Source: Rhynchonema sp. JSB1_4
Taxonomy: Eukaryota; Nematoda; Chromadorea; Monhysterida; Xyalidae
Direction: 5' to 3'
NCBI GenBank assembly: GCA_030248065.1
Contig: JASAMV010008024.1
Location: 1-64,000 of the forward strand
DNA: 64,000 bases
Below, piece after piece: positions 1-12,250 of the stretch. The notes under the pieces were generated by a model. The model had not been told where the DNA came from and ran no database searches. It was given only the letters and a program-made list of their open reading frames with translations. The stretch's first letter is position 1, and every line of letters starts with the position of its first letter. Position numbers and translations under genes: made by a program.

Positions 1-2255
1 ACTAAAACTTTAAAGCATTTTCAAACGCGCAACACGTTTGAGTGTGACTATAAAATCATTGAAAGTAAGAAAGTTTAATGGTATTGGCAAGCGATCAATC
101 GTGCCGCATTACATACGTTGGGGAATGAAATTGAATCGGCGAACGTTCTTGGCTAGTTTCGATCCTTTTTTCTGTCGATGTTGTCCTCTTGATGTTCCAG
201 TCGAGCCAAACCCAAGCATGGGGCCGTCCACAGCCCATTCACACTGCCGCGCAGCTACACTTAACCCCATTATCATGTTATGATTACGGTCATTTCTGGT
301 TGGCGGCTGATTTGGAAGGAAGCTCGGGTGAGAAAGAATGGCTTAGTTTACGCACCCATAAGCGGAAAAATGTTATTTGGCGGCTGGCCAAGCTTATTGG
401 GATACGGAACGACAATAACAAAGTATAAAGGTTCCAAAACTTCATGCACAATCCGCAGGAAACAAAAATCACAGAAGTGGTCTCTTAACATGAGCCATTC
501 GACTGTGCCATAGCGGTATGTCAAGATGATTAAGAGTGCCATTACACGGATGATTAAACTTGAACGGCAGCCAAACAAATAGCTGGATAACTGTTTCGGG
601 TCAGTTCAGAAAGAAACATTTTACTTCGTGTGTTTTGTTCAGTACCGAGCGGCACTTTGCTAAACGGTGTTATGGACATCATGAAGCCCACTGAGCGTTC
701 CCAATAAAACTAACTGCAAAAAGTTGCCTGCTAGAGTGGAGCGCAAAAGACACTATCGTTTTTGAAACCATTGGCTCATGCCAACGGGTACAGTTCTACA
801 AATGCAACGATGAGATTAAGTGAGGTATGCATAGTACCATTTAGCCGTGTAATGGCACTCTATACATACATAGTTGCGGTGTCCAATTGCTGAGTGACAC
901 TTAGCATGTGCAGAAGCTGATACCGGTAATGAAGACAGCAAAATTGCTTCTGCGACGACTAAAAAGTAAATAAAGGGGATTAAGACGAACTATGGAGGAC
1001 GCAGTTTGTGACACAGACGATCAAAATTGGCGCGCTAGCCGCACATTTAAGTAGGTACACGCGTACTTTAAATGTCTTATAAATGGTTTAGAGCACTGAC
1101 TACTGCTCTACTGCAGCCGTGCAGTAGTGTCTGATGCGTATCTCAGGCGCGAATTTACATCTCATTACCAAACGCCGTTCACTTTAACGCGTGCTCACAC
1201 TGCTTCAAGTTCTGCTCAAATTCTTTAGCGTGCCCACAAATTTGGCATCCACCAGTACCGCGTCGTTTGTGGGTCAAGAGCAAATCATAAGCTAATTTGA
1301 GTAAAAGTTCGCACCCTGTGGCTATACGGAGGGGCCATTTGAAAACATGTCTTTAACAAGCCTGTTAAAGTTGAAATTTTCGAACATATAGGTACTGTCC
1401 TGAAAGCTCGTGGCATTAAAACATGTCGAATAACCTCAAACACATTAGCAAGAATCATATCTTGACTTTATTGGGTAAACTACGTAAAGGACCCCACAGT
1501 GCGCTGACGGTGCCTGAGTAATAAAAACGTGAATATTTATACAAGAGCTACATAACATTGCACAGATTTGTTTTGTAACCGTACACGACATGTGTGAGTT
1601 TTTGGCGTGAGAAGTGGCACCTCAGCAGATCTAATGTTCCAATTGTCAGGAATGACCCACGCTGGCACATTTTATGGCCGACATTATTGACCACGCCCAA
1701 GAACACTGGAACATCTTGGACCCTAAAGTGGTGGTGGAATTGAAAATTCTTGCGTAGTATATGTAGTAAGGTGTCATATCACGAAACTGCAGTCCATTTT
1801 GGTTCATGCATCGCTGAACCATTGCCACATATGGAAAGCGTGTGCCAAACATGTGAGTATGCCGTGTTTACAAACCGTTAGACAAATAATGTATATTTCA
1901 AACACTAGGCATACATATCTAAGGATACGCAATGGCACAGTGCTTTACTACGTCTGCGGTGATTCGCTGCATTCTTGGGCGCAATCGAAAGTGCGGCATT
2001 CTTCAGGCGCGCACATGAACGGCAAGATGGTACCCACGGTGAGCAACTCACAAGCTTTGCACTACGCATGATCATCGCTTATTGTTGACTAAAATAAACA
2101 GAAGGATAAAAAACAATGGTGGAAGTATTACAGTTAACCCTCTTTATGGTGACATAAAACGCGTCACTTTTGTCACTAGAAGAAATTTCCACAAAAAAGA
2201 ATTTGCAAGCTGTTCACACTGGGCATACTTTGCATGTGGCGAGATGTTTTGTTGA
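1..2255. other. no gene recognised
   Basis: Only short open frames with no recognisable domain, signal sequence or exon chain are present on either strand. I see no repeat structure or RNA gene here. It is probably intergenic or deep intronic DNA. Confidence 0.4.
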
Positions 2256-2263
2256 ATGTAGAC

Positions 2264-3505
2264 CAGTGATGTGGTTGGGGGGTATGGGGGGGGTATTACC
2301 CCCCAACTGCTTAGGTAGCTTTCTTGCTCCGAAACCCATACCCCCAAACTGGCTAGCTAGCTTTCTTGCTCCGGTCACCAAGTAAAAAAAGTGTTGATTT
2401 TAGCGCCAAAATGACCTTTTTATGGGTCAAAATCAGAGATCGGAAACGGGCCGGGTAAAGTCGGCCCGGCCCGGCCCGGTCGGCGAAAAGTCCGGCCCGG
2501 CCCGGCCCGGTGGAGGGCTGCAGGTCGGCCCGGCCCGGCCCGTTTTGGCTTGAGGTCGGCCCGGCCCGGCCCGGCGGTCAGCCAATTTTCAAGGGCTGAA
2601 AAGTAAAAAAGTCCAAAAAGCTGAAAAAAATTCGAAAATTTTCTGCAGAATGCTTGTTTTCACTGGTACAGCTGGGGGGAAGGGTAGGTAGGTAAGGTAG
2701 GTAGGTACGTAGACAGTAGACTGACGCGCCATCCTGATGCAGTACGTAAGTCGCCGCCCCGGTTTGTACAGTAGTAGGTATAATTTTTGACTCAAAATGG
2801 TTTAAAATCGGTATTTTTCACTCCATATAGGCGAAAAATAATTAGCGCTTAAGAATACATTCTCTCTCATCAATATGTAGACATAAATTTTGTTCCCGGA
2901 CGACTCCCCCCAGCTCGGCCGGTCGGTACAGTAGGTAGGTTGATTGCAGGCAGGCTTTTTTGGTGGTACAGTGTGTTGATTGCTGCAAAGCAAAGGCCTG
3001 GGTATGGGTAGCTACGGTACTGCTTCTTTCTTCAAAACGATGACTGAAAGGATCAAGAACTAGGAAATGTTATTGCGTTATAAAAATTTTGAAAATTTTG
3101 GTTCAAAAAATGGTAATTTCGTTCAAATTTAGGCATACCGGGCCGGACGGGGCCGGGCTGCTCGGCCCGGCCCGGTCCCCCCAAATCTCCTGCCCGGCCC
3201 GGCCCGGCCCGGTCGACCAACTCCAACATCGCGGCCCGGCCCCGGCCCGGGTACCGGGCCGGGCCGGGCCAGCCCGTTTCCGATCTCTGGTCAAAATGGT
3301 CAAATTCGTTCAAATTTTCTCACACGTGCACAAAAATACGCATTTTAAGGCTTATTTTAGCATAATTTCGACCAATTTTCATACGCCTGTTTTTGACTTC
3401 TGGGCCAATACCCCCCAAATCGGGGTACCCGGCTAGCTAGCTAGCTTTCTTGCGCCGGACCCCTCCAGCTAGCTAGATTTCTTGCTCGGACCAACTACAT
3501 CACTG
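2264..3505. mobile_element. hAT-like MITE (outer copy of a nested pair)
   Basis: The element begins CAGTGATGTGGTTGG (2264-2278) and ends with its near-perfect inverted repeat CCAACTACATCACTG (3491-3505). It is flanked by a perfect 8-bp direct repeat ATGTAGAC (2256-2263 and 3506-3513). An 8-bp duplication with a CAG-starting terminus is the hallmark of the hAT superfamily. The arms carry repeats built on AGCTAGCTTTCTTGC near both ends (about 2311-2373 and 3432-3485) and runs of C or G. No transposase frame is present, so it is non-autonomous. A second element sits inside it and accounts for most of its length. Confidence 0.8.
2434..3289. mobile_element. hAT-like MITE with iterated GGCCC arms, nested
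   Basis: The termini are CAGAGATCGGAAACGGG at the left and CCCGTTTCCGATCTCTG at 3273-3289, a perfect 17-bp inverted repeat. They are bounded by a perfect 8-bp duplication GTCAAAAT (2426-2433 and 3290-3297). Inside each terminus the arms are iterated GGCCC/GGGCC units (about 2445-2580 and 3137-3270). The AT-richer core contains GTAG-type simple repeats around 2685-2715 and 2925-2945. It carries no transposase. It inserted into the outer element at 2264-3505, so it is the younger of the two. Confidence 0.85.
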
Positions 3506-3513
3506 ATGTAGAC

Positions 3514-6500
3514 CAGTGCGTTTTGTAGACCGTGAAAGTTCTTCGCACCGTTTCAGACGCAAAATTGCAGAAACAACACCATAATACAAAGAACAGACAA
3601 AAAGTCTTGTATTTGGGGTAGAGTGTGGTCCATTTTCTCGTATATGTGCCCACCGCTGGACCGCTTTTGCAGCTTGACCTGTGGTGACTTATTATATAAC
3701 GAGTGGATTCAGTAGTTAAAGTGACGTTCAGAGGGCAAGGTAATGTCACTATATACAATAAAAAAATTTCCACGTGAGATTTACAACACGTGGAAATTCG
3801 GGACCTGACAAATTGGTCACTATAAAGAGGGTTCCACTATATGTTTACAGTAGGTAGAGGTTCACCATAAGGAGGGTTGACTGTACTCACATGATATGTT
3901 TACCACTGTATATACAAAGCTAACAAATGAGATGCGTTAACCATCCGAATTGAACTCTACTGCCGAAGATTGAGTTACCACGGCACTTGAACGGAAAGAA
4001 ATTACACGTCCTATAATTGGGTTAGCGCGCTGCGTGAGACAAAGGCGTTACGAGGACAATTGTCGGCAACCGGGAAAAGAAAGCAAAAAAGGGCGGCAAT
4101 AAATTAGACTCTGAGCTTAACCCAGTTGCGTTAAAACCGTTTCAGCTTCAGGTGCACAAAACTCCTTTTGGGATTAAACCCGACGCTGGGTTCAATAGTG
4201 GCCCAAAATAATAAACACTTATCACTGTTGCTGCTTACTGTGGTCAATGTGGTGTCCGACAAAGGGCCATGATTTGCGTCGTAGTTGCTGCGTGAACTTG
4301 GTGACAAACATTGTCCGATCGACCAGATCAATCAGTTAGTCGATGCTTATCTCCACATTGTCACTTCGCCGCCGTTACATTAACACTTGATACTGTATGT
4401 ACGTCGACATCGGCACTATAACGTTTCCTCTACTCATAAGCACTTGACCTGACTTCAGACAAAAGCGTACGATGAGATTTTTAGAGTAAAATAACGGACA
4501 GAGCCATGGATGAAGGGATTTGCATTTTTTTGTTTGCTGTCGCAAAATGGGAAGTTTGTTTTCCGTCACCGAGTGACATGAGTTAAATAAAGTCAAGGAC
4601 AGATAAGCGCGCTAGAGCTCGCGCGTACGTCACAAATCACTGTAGTGCCACGGAGAACAAGAGCGTCGTGTTTCATGGGTACATGCAATTGTGGCGGTCC
4701 ATGCTTAAAATACTACTATCGGTACGCAGTAAACGATTGAATCGAACAAAAAAATTCGAAAGTGCCGCTCCTATTGTCGAAAGCAGATCAGAACGTCATG
4801 TGCACACGCGCGGCAAATTGGTCGCCGATGACCGTTTAGGTGTACCATTCAGCGCGCGAAAACGAAAGCCCGCGAAAATCTGTGACGAAATCATTCTGGT
4901 GCCACGCGCTCATGTGCACGTTCTAGACAGAGTCCTTTACAATGACAAAGAACCGCTACATAGTTCAAGAATAGAATGAGTGAACTGCTCGTTCATAAGG
5001 GATTTGTGTATCAACACGGTTTCGTGCGACAAAAACCAATTTGTTGAGCGGTTTTGAACGAAGAGACAAAGTTTGCTTTTTCCACCGAGTCTCTCCCGCC
5101 ACCCACCAACACACACAAAAATGTTAAATGGATGATTATGTCATCTCGATATACAAGCGCAAGTTTTATTGGGTATTCGCTTCACTGACTTTCTTGTTTT
5201 TAAGTCTGCGGCTGCGTGTACCAAACAACGGGCACTGTCCTCAAACAAGTCATTCCTAAGGCAATAACGTACTGAACACTCCAACAAGAAAGGCAGCAAA
5301 GAATCAGAAGCATTCTGTATGGTTCCTCGCAAGCGGCTGCGCCACAGGTAGTCCACGTGCTATACGTAAGAATTGCCTTCATGGACTTTCGGGAGCAATA
5401 GATTAAGTCACTATACCGCGCGTGACTCTTAAACGCGTAGTCAGATAAAGTTATGAAACTTTATTGAAACAGTTCTGTTAAAAAAAACAGATATTGTGGC
5501 TCTTCTCCAACACTGCGTGTATGCGAGAAGTACCAAGAGAACATAACGAAAAGGCAGTTTGGAACCAGGTTGTTTTTCATTGCTGGCAGCTATCGTTTCG
5601 CACAGATGTTCTCGCATTATCCGTGTTGTTCTGACACAATAACGTAATCTAAGTTGTACACTTTTTGTTAAGCGGTTAGTTCAATGTGGCATAGTTACAA
5701 CAAGTGTTCAACAAAGGTACCGGAGTATCGTCGAACTCTTGTGCGGAATCCAGCAGTCGGTTTTGCGATCAACGACGATGACCGACGGCTGACGTACGAG
5801 TAGCGATCCACTGAATCGGCATCACCTCCGTCGAACGCTGCGTGATTCGCGTATATCGAGACCATAAGTTAGTAACCGACAACACCTGAACCGGCCGTCA
5901 TGTTTCCAATTTGCGGAATTGCAAAACCATTGCAAAAGACATGCAGGACTGTCGCAGAGAAAGGACAAAGCCAAGGCAACGAACGGAATTTGTCTTAGGC
6001 ACATACGGGCATGTAAGTGATCTGATCGTAGTGTCACTGAAATATCAATGGGGGCCTGGGTTCGAGCCCCAGTCGAAGAAAGCGATTTTTTGTTCACAAA
6101 GGATTTTGGAATGTATATACGTGCGCTCCCCGTTATTATTGAAATATCAATATCTGGATTTAATTAGACCAGTGCTGAAGGTAAATTTCGTTCGTTGCCA
6201 CTGGAGCCGAATTAACTGCACTCCGACGCCAACCAGTGCCGAAAACTTTTTTCGACGTGTGATGGACTGGGATGGAACACCAGATAATTCTGACCAGCGT
6301 AAAGTCTGCATACGACTGCACTTTAGCTGGTCTGAATTGGTATATACAAAACGTCGGCTCAGCAAATCATGGTCATTGGCACTTTGTGCGTCCGAGTTAG
6401 TTGATACGGCTCATGATGTTGCTTTGTCTGCCGTATATCTCGGTTTGTTGGCATGTTTTTAGTTTAGAATCAAAGTAACACCCGCGTGAAGTTCCGCCAC

Positions 6501-9500
6501 CACGTGTCGACATGCAACCGTGAAACATCGATGGGATGTAAAGTTGAGCGACCAGTTTTTTCGATTTGTTGGTACATATGCATGTACCACACGAAAAAAT
6601 GTTAACTTGGAAAAGCCCGGCTTTTGTCGCAAAATACATATCGCAAACAACTCAACGCAATCAGTAAGTCGCAAAGGACGAGAAAATTGCGTTGCACCGT
6701 ACACATTGCAGCTTTGACACAAAAATCGCAACGCTAATCCTCAAACGGCACACCCACAATGCATGCGCGCATTCGAAATCTAATTTACATCAGACGTGCA
6801 CTAAAACTGACTGGCTGCTGCAGCACGCTCTGGTTGTCAGTACAATTTATGTCAGAAACACGTGCTTAACCCCGATCTATGTGACTTCACGTATAAGTTG
6901 TTATTTGCAAGCAAAAGTCAGCCGATCGCATTCTGCGAATGGGGATACAGTAACCGACACGCGGCATGCGGCACCGAATACCTTTCGAGGGGATCAAAAT
7001 TCCCTCCATGTTCGTCCACTCGTGCCCTGTTGAGCAGGCGACATGTCAGGCTCTATGGCTGATCAACGCATTGCAAGTGGCGCGTTGTAATACTGACGCA
7101 TGATAAGATGACTACAGGATTTGCTGGTCACAGAAAAAAAAGAACGCCGAAAGAAGTTTTCCGTCGACAATTATTTCCTGTTGCGTGAAATCTGGAATAA
7201 GTCGTCGAGGAGACAAACACTTCGAATGAAAAACGATGAACACAAAATTTCCGTATCGCTCGACTTCAGGTGGACGAAGTCGTTACACAGATGTTTTTAC
7301 ATCGAATATAAAACCACCGACTATAGATTGACTATCAAGTGCTCATGTTTTGACACGCTGCTTGTCACGTGGTAGAACTGCTGGACTACGCGATGTGAGT
7401 CGTCCGCAAGCTTACTGTGAAACATCACCCTTGTTTGCAGATTTGTGGCTTTGTACTCTGATTAACAAAAAAGTTTCGGAAAAAATATAAACTAAGTATC
7501 TCCTTTAAAATCTGTCTCATAAAACAAGGAAGTAACCGACACATTCGTGACATTCGATAAACAAAACCCAGATTACAACTACAGTATAATATCTTGAACG
7601 GCATGTTGCTCCCTTGGAGGTTTACGACTCTGCAGACGCGACGCTAAAACCGTCACTCAGTTCGCAGCTCTATGGTTTGATCACCAAATGGCTGAAGCTA
7701 ACAGCGGATTTTGATTGGTGCGCGAAAGTATGCAAGACAAGAATTTAAGGTTGAAAATGCTTGCTGAGCCCAAGAAAACGTTGGTTTCAGCCAATAAAAC
7801 GCCAAAAAAAGTACGAAACAGTCGACAACAACACGAGTGAATCACTCAGCTGTTGATCGTGTGTGATGACAAGTCTGGCACATTTTGCCCAGGCTCAATG
7901 TGTTGACAACACAAATCGTCCTGACGTTGTTACCTAATAGGTCGACCCAGTGGCAGAGTACACGCACCTTTCAAAAATTGACGCACAAGGTGTTTAGGTA
8001 ACGAATCCGCACTGCTTTTTGCTGCCACAAAGCCTCTGTTTCATTTTTACAATGTGTGCTTCCCTCAGTGCTAACCAAAGAGTTGAAGCGCTGAGTGCTG
8101 TGCCAAATATACGTGTATCAGTACCCAATTTCGAGTCTGCAGTACACGCAGTTCACCGTCACGTGCACTATGTAGGTGTATGTGTACGTAAGCTCTTGCG
8201 TAATAATCGTATGAGTCGCGCTCATAAGTTGGCCATCATTTTGTAACGCCCATCGGAATGGGCGTAACAATAGTGTCACAGAGCTCCTGGCAATTTGACG
8301 ACTCCCTGAACAACTTTGCACTGTTGACGTGTTCTGCACTTGGGCGTCAAGTCTGGACATGCCCAAGACAACGCAGTTTCAGCACCCAATAAACGGGTAA
8401 CGTTGTGGATTTTTGCAGATATTTTTCATTACCTACCCTCTCCGTAACGTTAGATGGAGCATATATCCAATTACAAGTGCGTAATCGGGCCACCCTCGGT
8501 GCACGGCGTGGACTTTTTTCAGTGCGCGCGACTTGATTTCGATGTTCACTTTTTCAAGGGACATGAAAAAAGCCAAAAGTCATTTGTTCGCTACGAGACG
8601 ATTGCACATTAAGGGTGCACTCACGGCAGCTGTATTGACATCAACCAAAGCAAGCTTCCGCTTTTGCAGCCTGCACCAGGTGTACGGTATTTGTTTGAAA
8701 TAACTGCGAATCGTTTCGCGCCCTGCAGTATACTCACCCAGAGTAAGGAGGCTCCGTTGGTTCCTTGATCAAGTCAAGACCAAAGCCATGACCAACAGGT
8801 GCGGCCTATTTTCAAATGTGAACCCAAGCGAACGAGATATGCCAATCCTTGTACACCTAACCGCAAATGTACAATCTTTGGCGATTCAGCGATAAGCGCA
8901 CAACGTGTCCAAGTGCTCACAGTTGTTTCCAAACACAATACAAACGCTCTTCATTTGTTTTTACGTTGATGATGCGTGGATGTGTCGCCTCGGTCGTCGC
9001 GGTGCTTTATGGCAGTTTTGACAGCCAGTTGTTTGCTGTGACTTGACCGACAGCAACTCAGTATGAGTGCTCACTGACTGAGTGAGTGCGTCTGGCCGCA
9101 GGCAAAAATTACGCATTTCAAAAGTGCCATTGGTCAAAAACATTCGCCGTTGTTGGGTGCCGTCACTTCGGCTTTGGCCTATCACCGAAGCACTGAACCC
9201 AACTTCCCAGATCTTGCAGCGGAACAAAGTACTGAGGAACTTCATAACACGTTTCCTTTGTTGCATTGGCGAACCCTGAAACACTTTTTGCGATTCTTCT
9301 TGTTGTGTAATCATTGACCCGACGAGAGTGTTACTTTACGAAGCACAACATTATCGGTAGAATATATGCACACAGCATGGTTCGAGCCATTTGACGCACA
9401 AACAAGTCTGCCAGGCGCTTGAGGTGTCACATCATACGTTGCGATTGTTACATCTGCTTCCTGTCTAGTATCGTCGTCATCGTTAAAACTATGTCAGTCA

Positions 9501-12250
9501 TACTACGACAATAAAATGGCACAAAACTGAGTGCAGTGGACCATATACCATACATATGCCGGCTTTGTGAGAGTTCTAACACTTGAGCACTGCCGACTAA
9601 GACCCTGACAAAGATTCAAACGCACAAAACGAATCCAGCATCGTGTTTAATGACCGAACATCAAATCATAATTTCATGTCATTCTTTTTGACGATTGCTG
9701 GTTTAGAAAGGCGGGCACAAGCGGCCGTGAAAATATTGCGGTACGTCAAGTGAGATTTTTTAATGTGAATGTGCTTGTTTTGCAAGAAGGATCAACTCAA
9801 TCGCCAGCAGCCAGCGGCATTCAGTTTTGTACAGCTAATCCTTTCACTTCAGTTTCAACCATTGTGTCAGTCCCGTATATACCTCGTGGGACCAAAAATT
9901 TCTGAGCGGGTCAAGAACTAGGTACCTACATCCTGATACAAAGGTGAGAAAAACGTGAACTGGAATGCATAATTCAACCATTTCCTCCACAGTAATGTAT
10001 TTGTTCACTGCGACCTCAGCCTATTAATCATGGAACACGCATTAACCGCGAGACACTCATTACGTTGTTTTTGCATCCGTGGGTGGTATTTATGGACTAA
10101 GGAGTTTGGTACCATTTGGAAAATGTTGGGAGCTTCCAAACGTGCCATGCATATTGTTCGATTGTTTGATCCCCAACACTTAAATCAAGCCAACGTTTGC
10201 TCCAACTTCACGTACAAAAATTAGCCTTGAAAGCAGCGCATCTGGACGCAACCCAAAAAGCCACAATAATAAGCAAGTCGTTGACACCTCGTTCAGGAAC
10301 AATAGCAGAGCGCGATCCAGTTGCGTTGTTGGAGGTTGATGGTGTCTACATTGGTGTCGTTCTCAAGAATAGAAAGCCGCGAAAAAAACTTTGACAAATC
10401 GCTGCTGGTCTTCGGTGCTGCGTGCCCTTTTAAGATGACCCCTTTCAAGGTTCTTGTGAGCGTTCGTCAATGTTGTTGCTGCTGTCATGACAGCCCCGGA
10501 TGGAACATTGTTGTGTGAAACGTCAACACAACCAGTCACCAACACCCGATAGCAACATCTCGTAAAACGCGAGGATAGAGTCAGGGGTTCTCGAGGAAAA
10601 ACGATGACCGATCATCATCCTTGCCGAAAATGGAGCACTGGCCAAACTTAAGTCCATCACTGGTGATGTGACCAAATGAGAAAACCAGCAAAAGTACCGA
10701 AAAAATAGTTGAACAGAAAGCCGAAGCACTTTTCTTCAGCTGGTGTAAATTGATTATGTGATTTTCGAGACATCCCTCAATAAATCATTCCAAGAGTTAT
10801 GCCCTGGTTGGGCCGACTGGCTCGGTTTGTCACTTTGTCCATTTTACTCGACCCAAGTTGCACCGAGACAGACGGACCACATCGCACAACAACAAAAATC
10901 TGCGGGACGAAAATGACTGAAAAAGGCACTCATAAAAAATTCAAACGGTTCTAAAAGGCGCAGCAAGCCAAGCAACCTGTCGCATACATTGTGGAGCGTC
11001 AGTTGCACTGGAGTTTTGCGACACACAATACACGCCACGTTAAACGTATGGATAGTAAAGAAATTCATACGTTTTGGCAAACTCTCAGACACACAAACAT
11101 TTTTGCACAAGAAATATGACAATTGCTGCCAGGCGCGAAGCGCAGTTACAGTTCAAGTGCCGTGGTACCTATACATGTTAGTTCGGAACAAGCTGCTCAG
11201 TGTTTGAGAACAAAAATTGTTAAAATGAAATGCAAAGAAACTTTAAATCAGTGTGGAATGAACATGATAGTGGAGGATACAGCAAGCGGCACAGTGTCAA
11301 TTTATGGGTTCATTAGGCAAAAACGCTGACGGCAAGATTAACAGCGTAGTCGTTGAGTCTGGAACAAAGCACAGCGTACGACCAAATTTTTCTTTTCGTT
11401 CGTGTGGTCAGACAAGCAGAAAAATATAACACGTCAACGGGATTGAGGAAAAACTTCGAAACAGTGCAAGTGATCAATACCGTCCTGATAATCTTTGAGT
11501 GAAAATTGAATTGAATTTTCATGTTATTAGAAAGTAGAAGCAGAAGTTACAAATTGAAAGCATTGACGTGCCGCAAAACAAACAAGAAACATTACGTATT
11601 GTTTAAACGCATTCACGCCTTAAATAAAACCACTCTGGGTCTGGATCGATCTGAAATTCCAGTTTTTGCCCAGATGGTTCGTGTTCGCAATGTTCCAAAC
11701 AAGCGCGTGCCAAAAACGCAGTGGGCCAGAAGAACTCAGCCTACAAGTGTGCGACTGCCAGAACAGGAGCCAAGTTTAAATGCGGTAATTATTATGACGA
11801 GGAAAAACTCAAGCAGCAGCCACGATAGGCGAACTGCGTGTCTCAAAACCGCGAGAACGCTCGGCGGCGCAATAAAATGGGTCATTTTCGACATTTTTAG
11901 CTGTCCATTGCGGCCTCGACGTGACTCACAACATTTTCGTTGTTTACGCGCGACTACAATCAGGCGAATTAGTCGATAAACCAAGATGCTCTGGAAGTAT
12001 AGTGACAGACAGTGCAGTAGGACAGGTGTGGTGACACTCGGTTACGAAATATGTGTCAGGTAGAGTGGTAAAAATACAACAACAATGCGTCGAAGGACAG
12101 CCTTTGAACATGCACACAGTGACACATGTCAGTGAACACTCTTGCTTTTGTCGGTTCGGTTTCTTTGACTTTGGCGCTCATGTTTCTCATGAAAGGTGCT
12201 GACTGCTGACACCTTTTGTCTGTTGACAGGTGTCATAGCGGCGGCGGCAC
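3514..12250. other. 8.7 kb without a supported gene
   Basis: The open frames here are short, have random-looking composition and do not chain into exons. The most protein-like is a basic 103-codon frame at 4668-4979 (+), which I cannot identify. A perfect tRNA-type T-arm (stem CTGGG/CCCAG around TTCGAGC, 6056-6072) lacks a recognisable D-arm or acceptor and looks like a tRNA-derived remnant. Copies of the decamer GTGAAACATC occur at 6520 and 7417. Confidence 0.35.

Noticed and set aside
3089..3436. Gly/Pro/Arg-rich open frames across the GGCCC repeats
   Set aside because: They are translations of the repeat arms in a MITE, not a gene.
6056..6072. Perfect T-arm suggesting a tRNA gene
   Set aside because: No D-arm, anticodon arm or acceptor stem can be folded around it, so at most it is a fragment of a tRNA-derived repeat.
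5911..6462. 183-codon open frame on the plus strand
   Set aside because: It has random-looking composition, no domain and no signal peptide, and it includes a tRNA-like T-arm sequence. Long chance frames are expected at this base composition.
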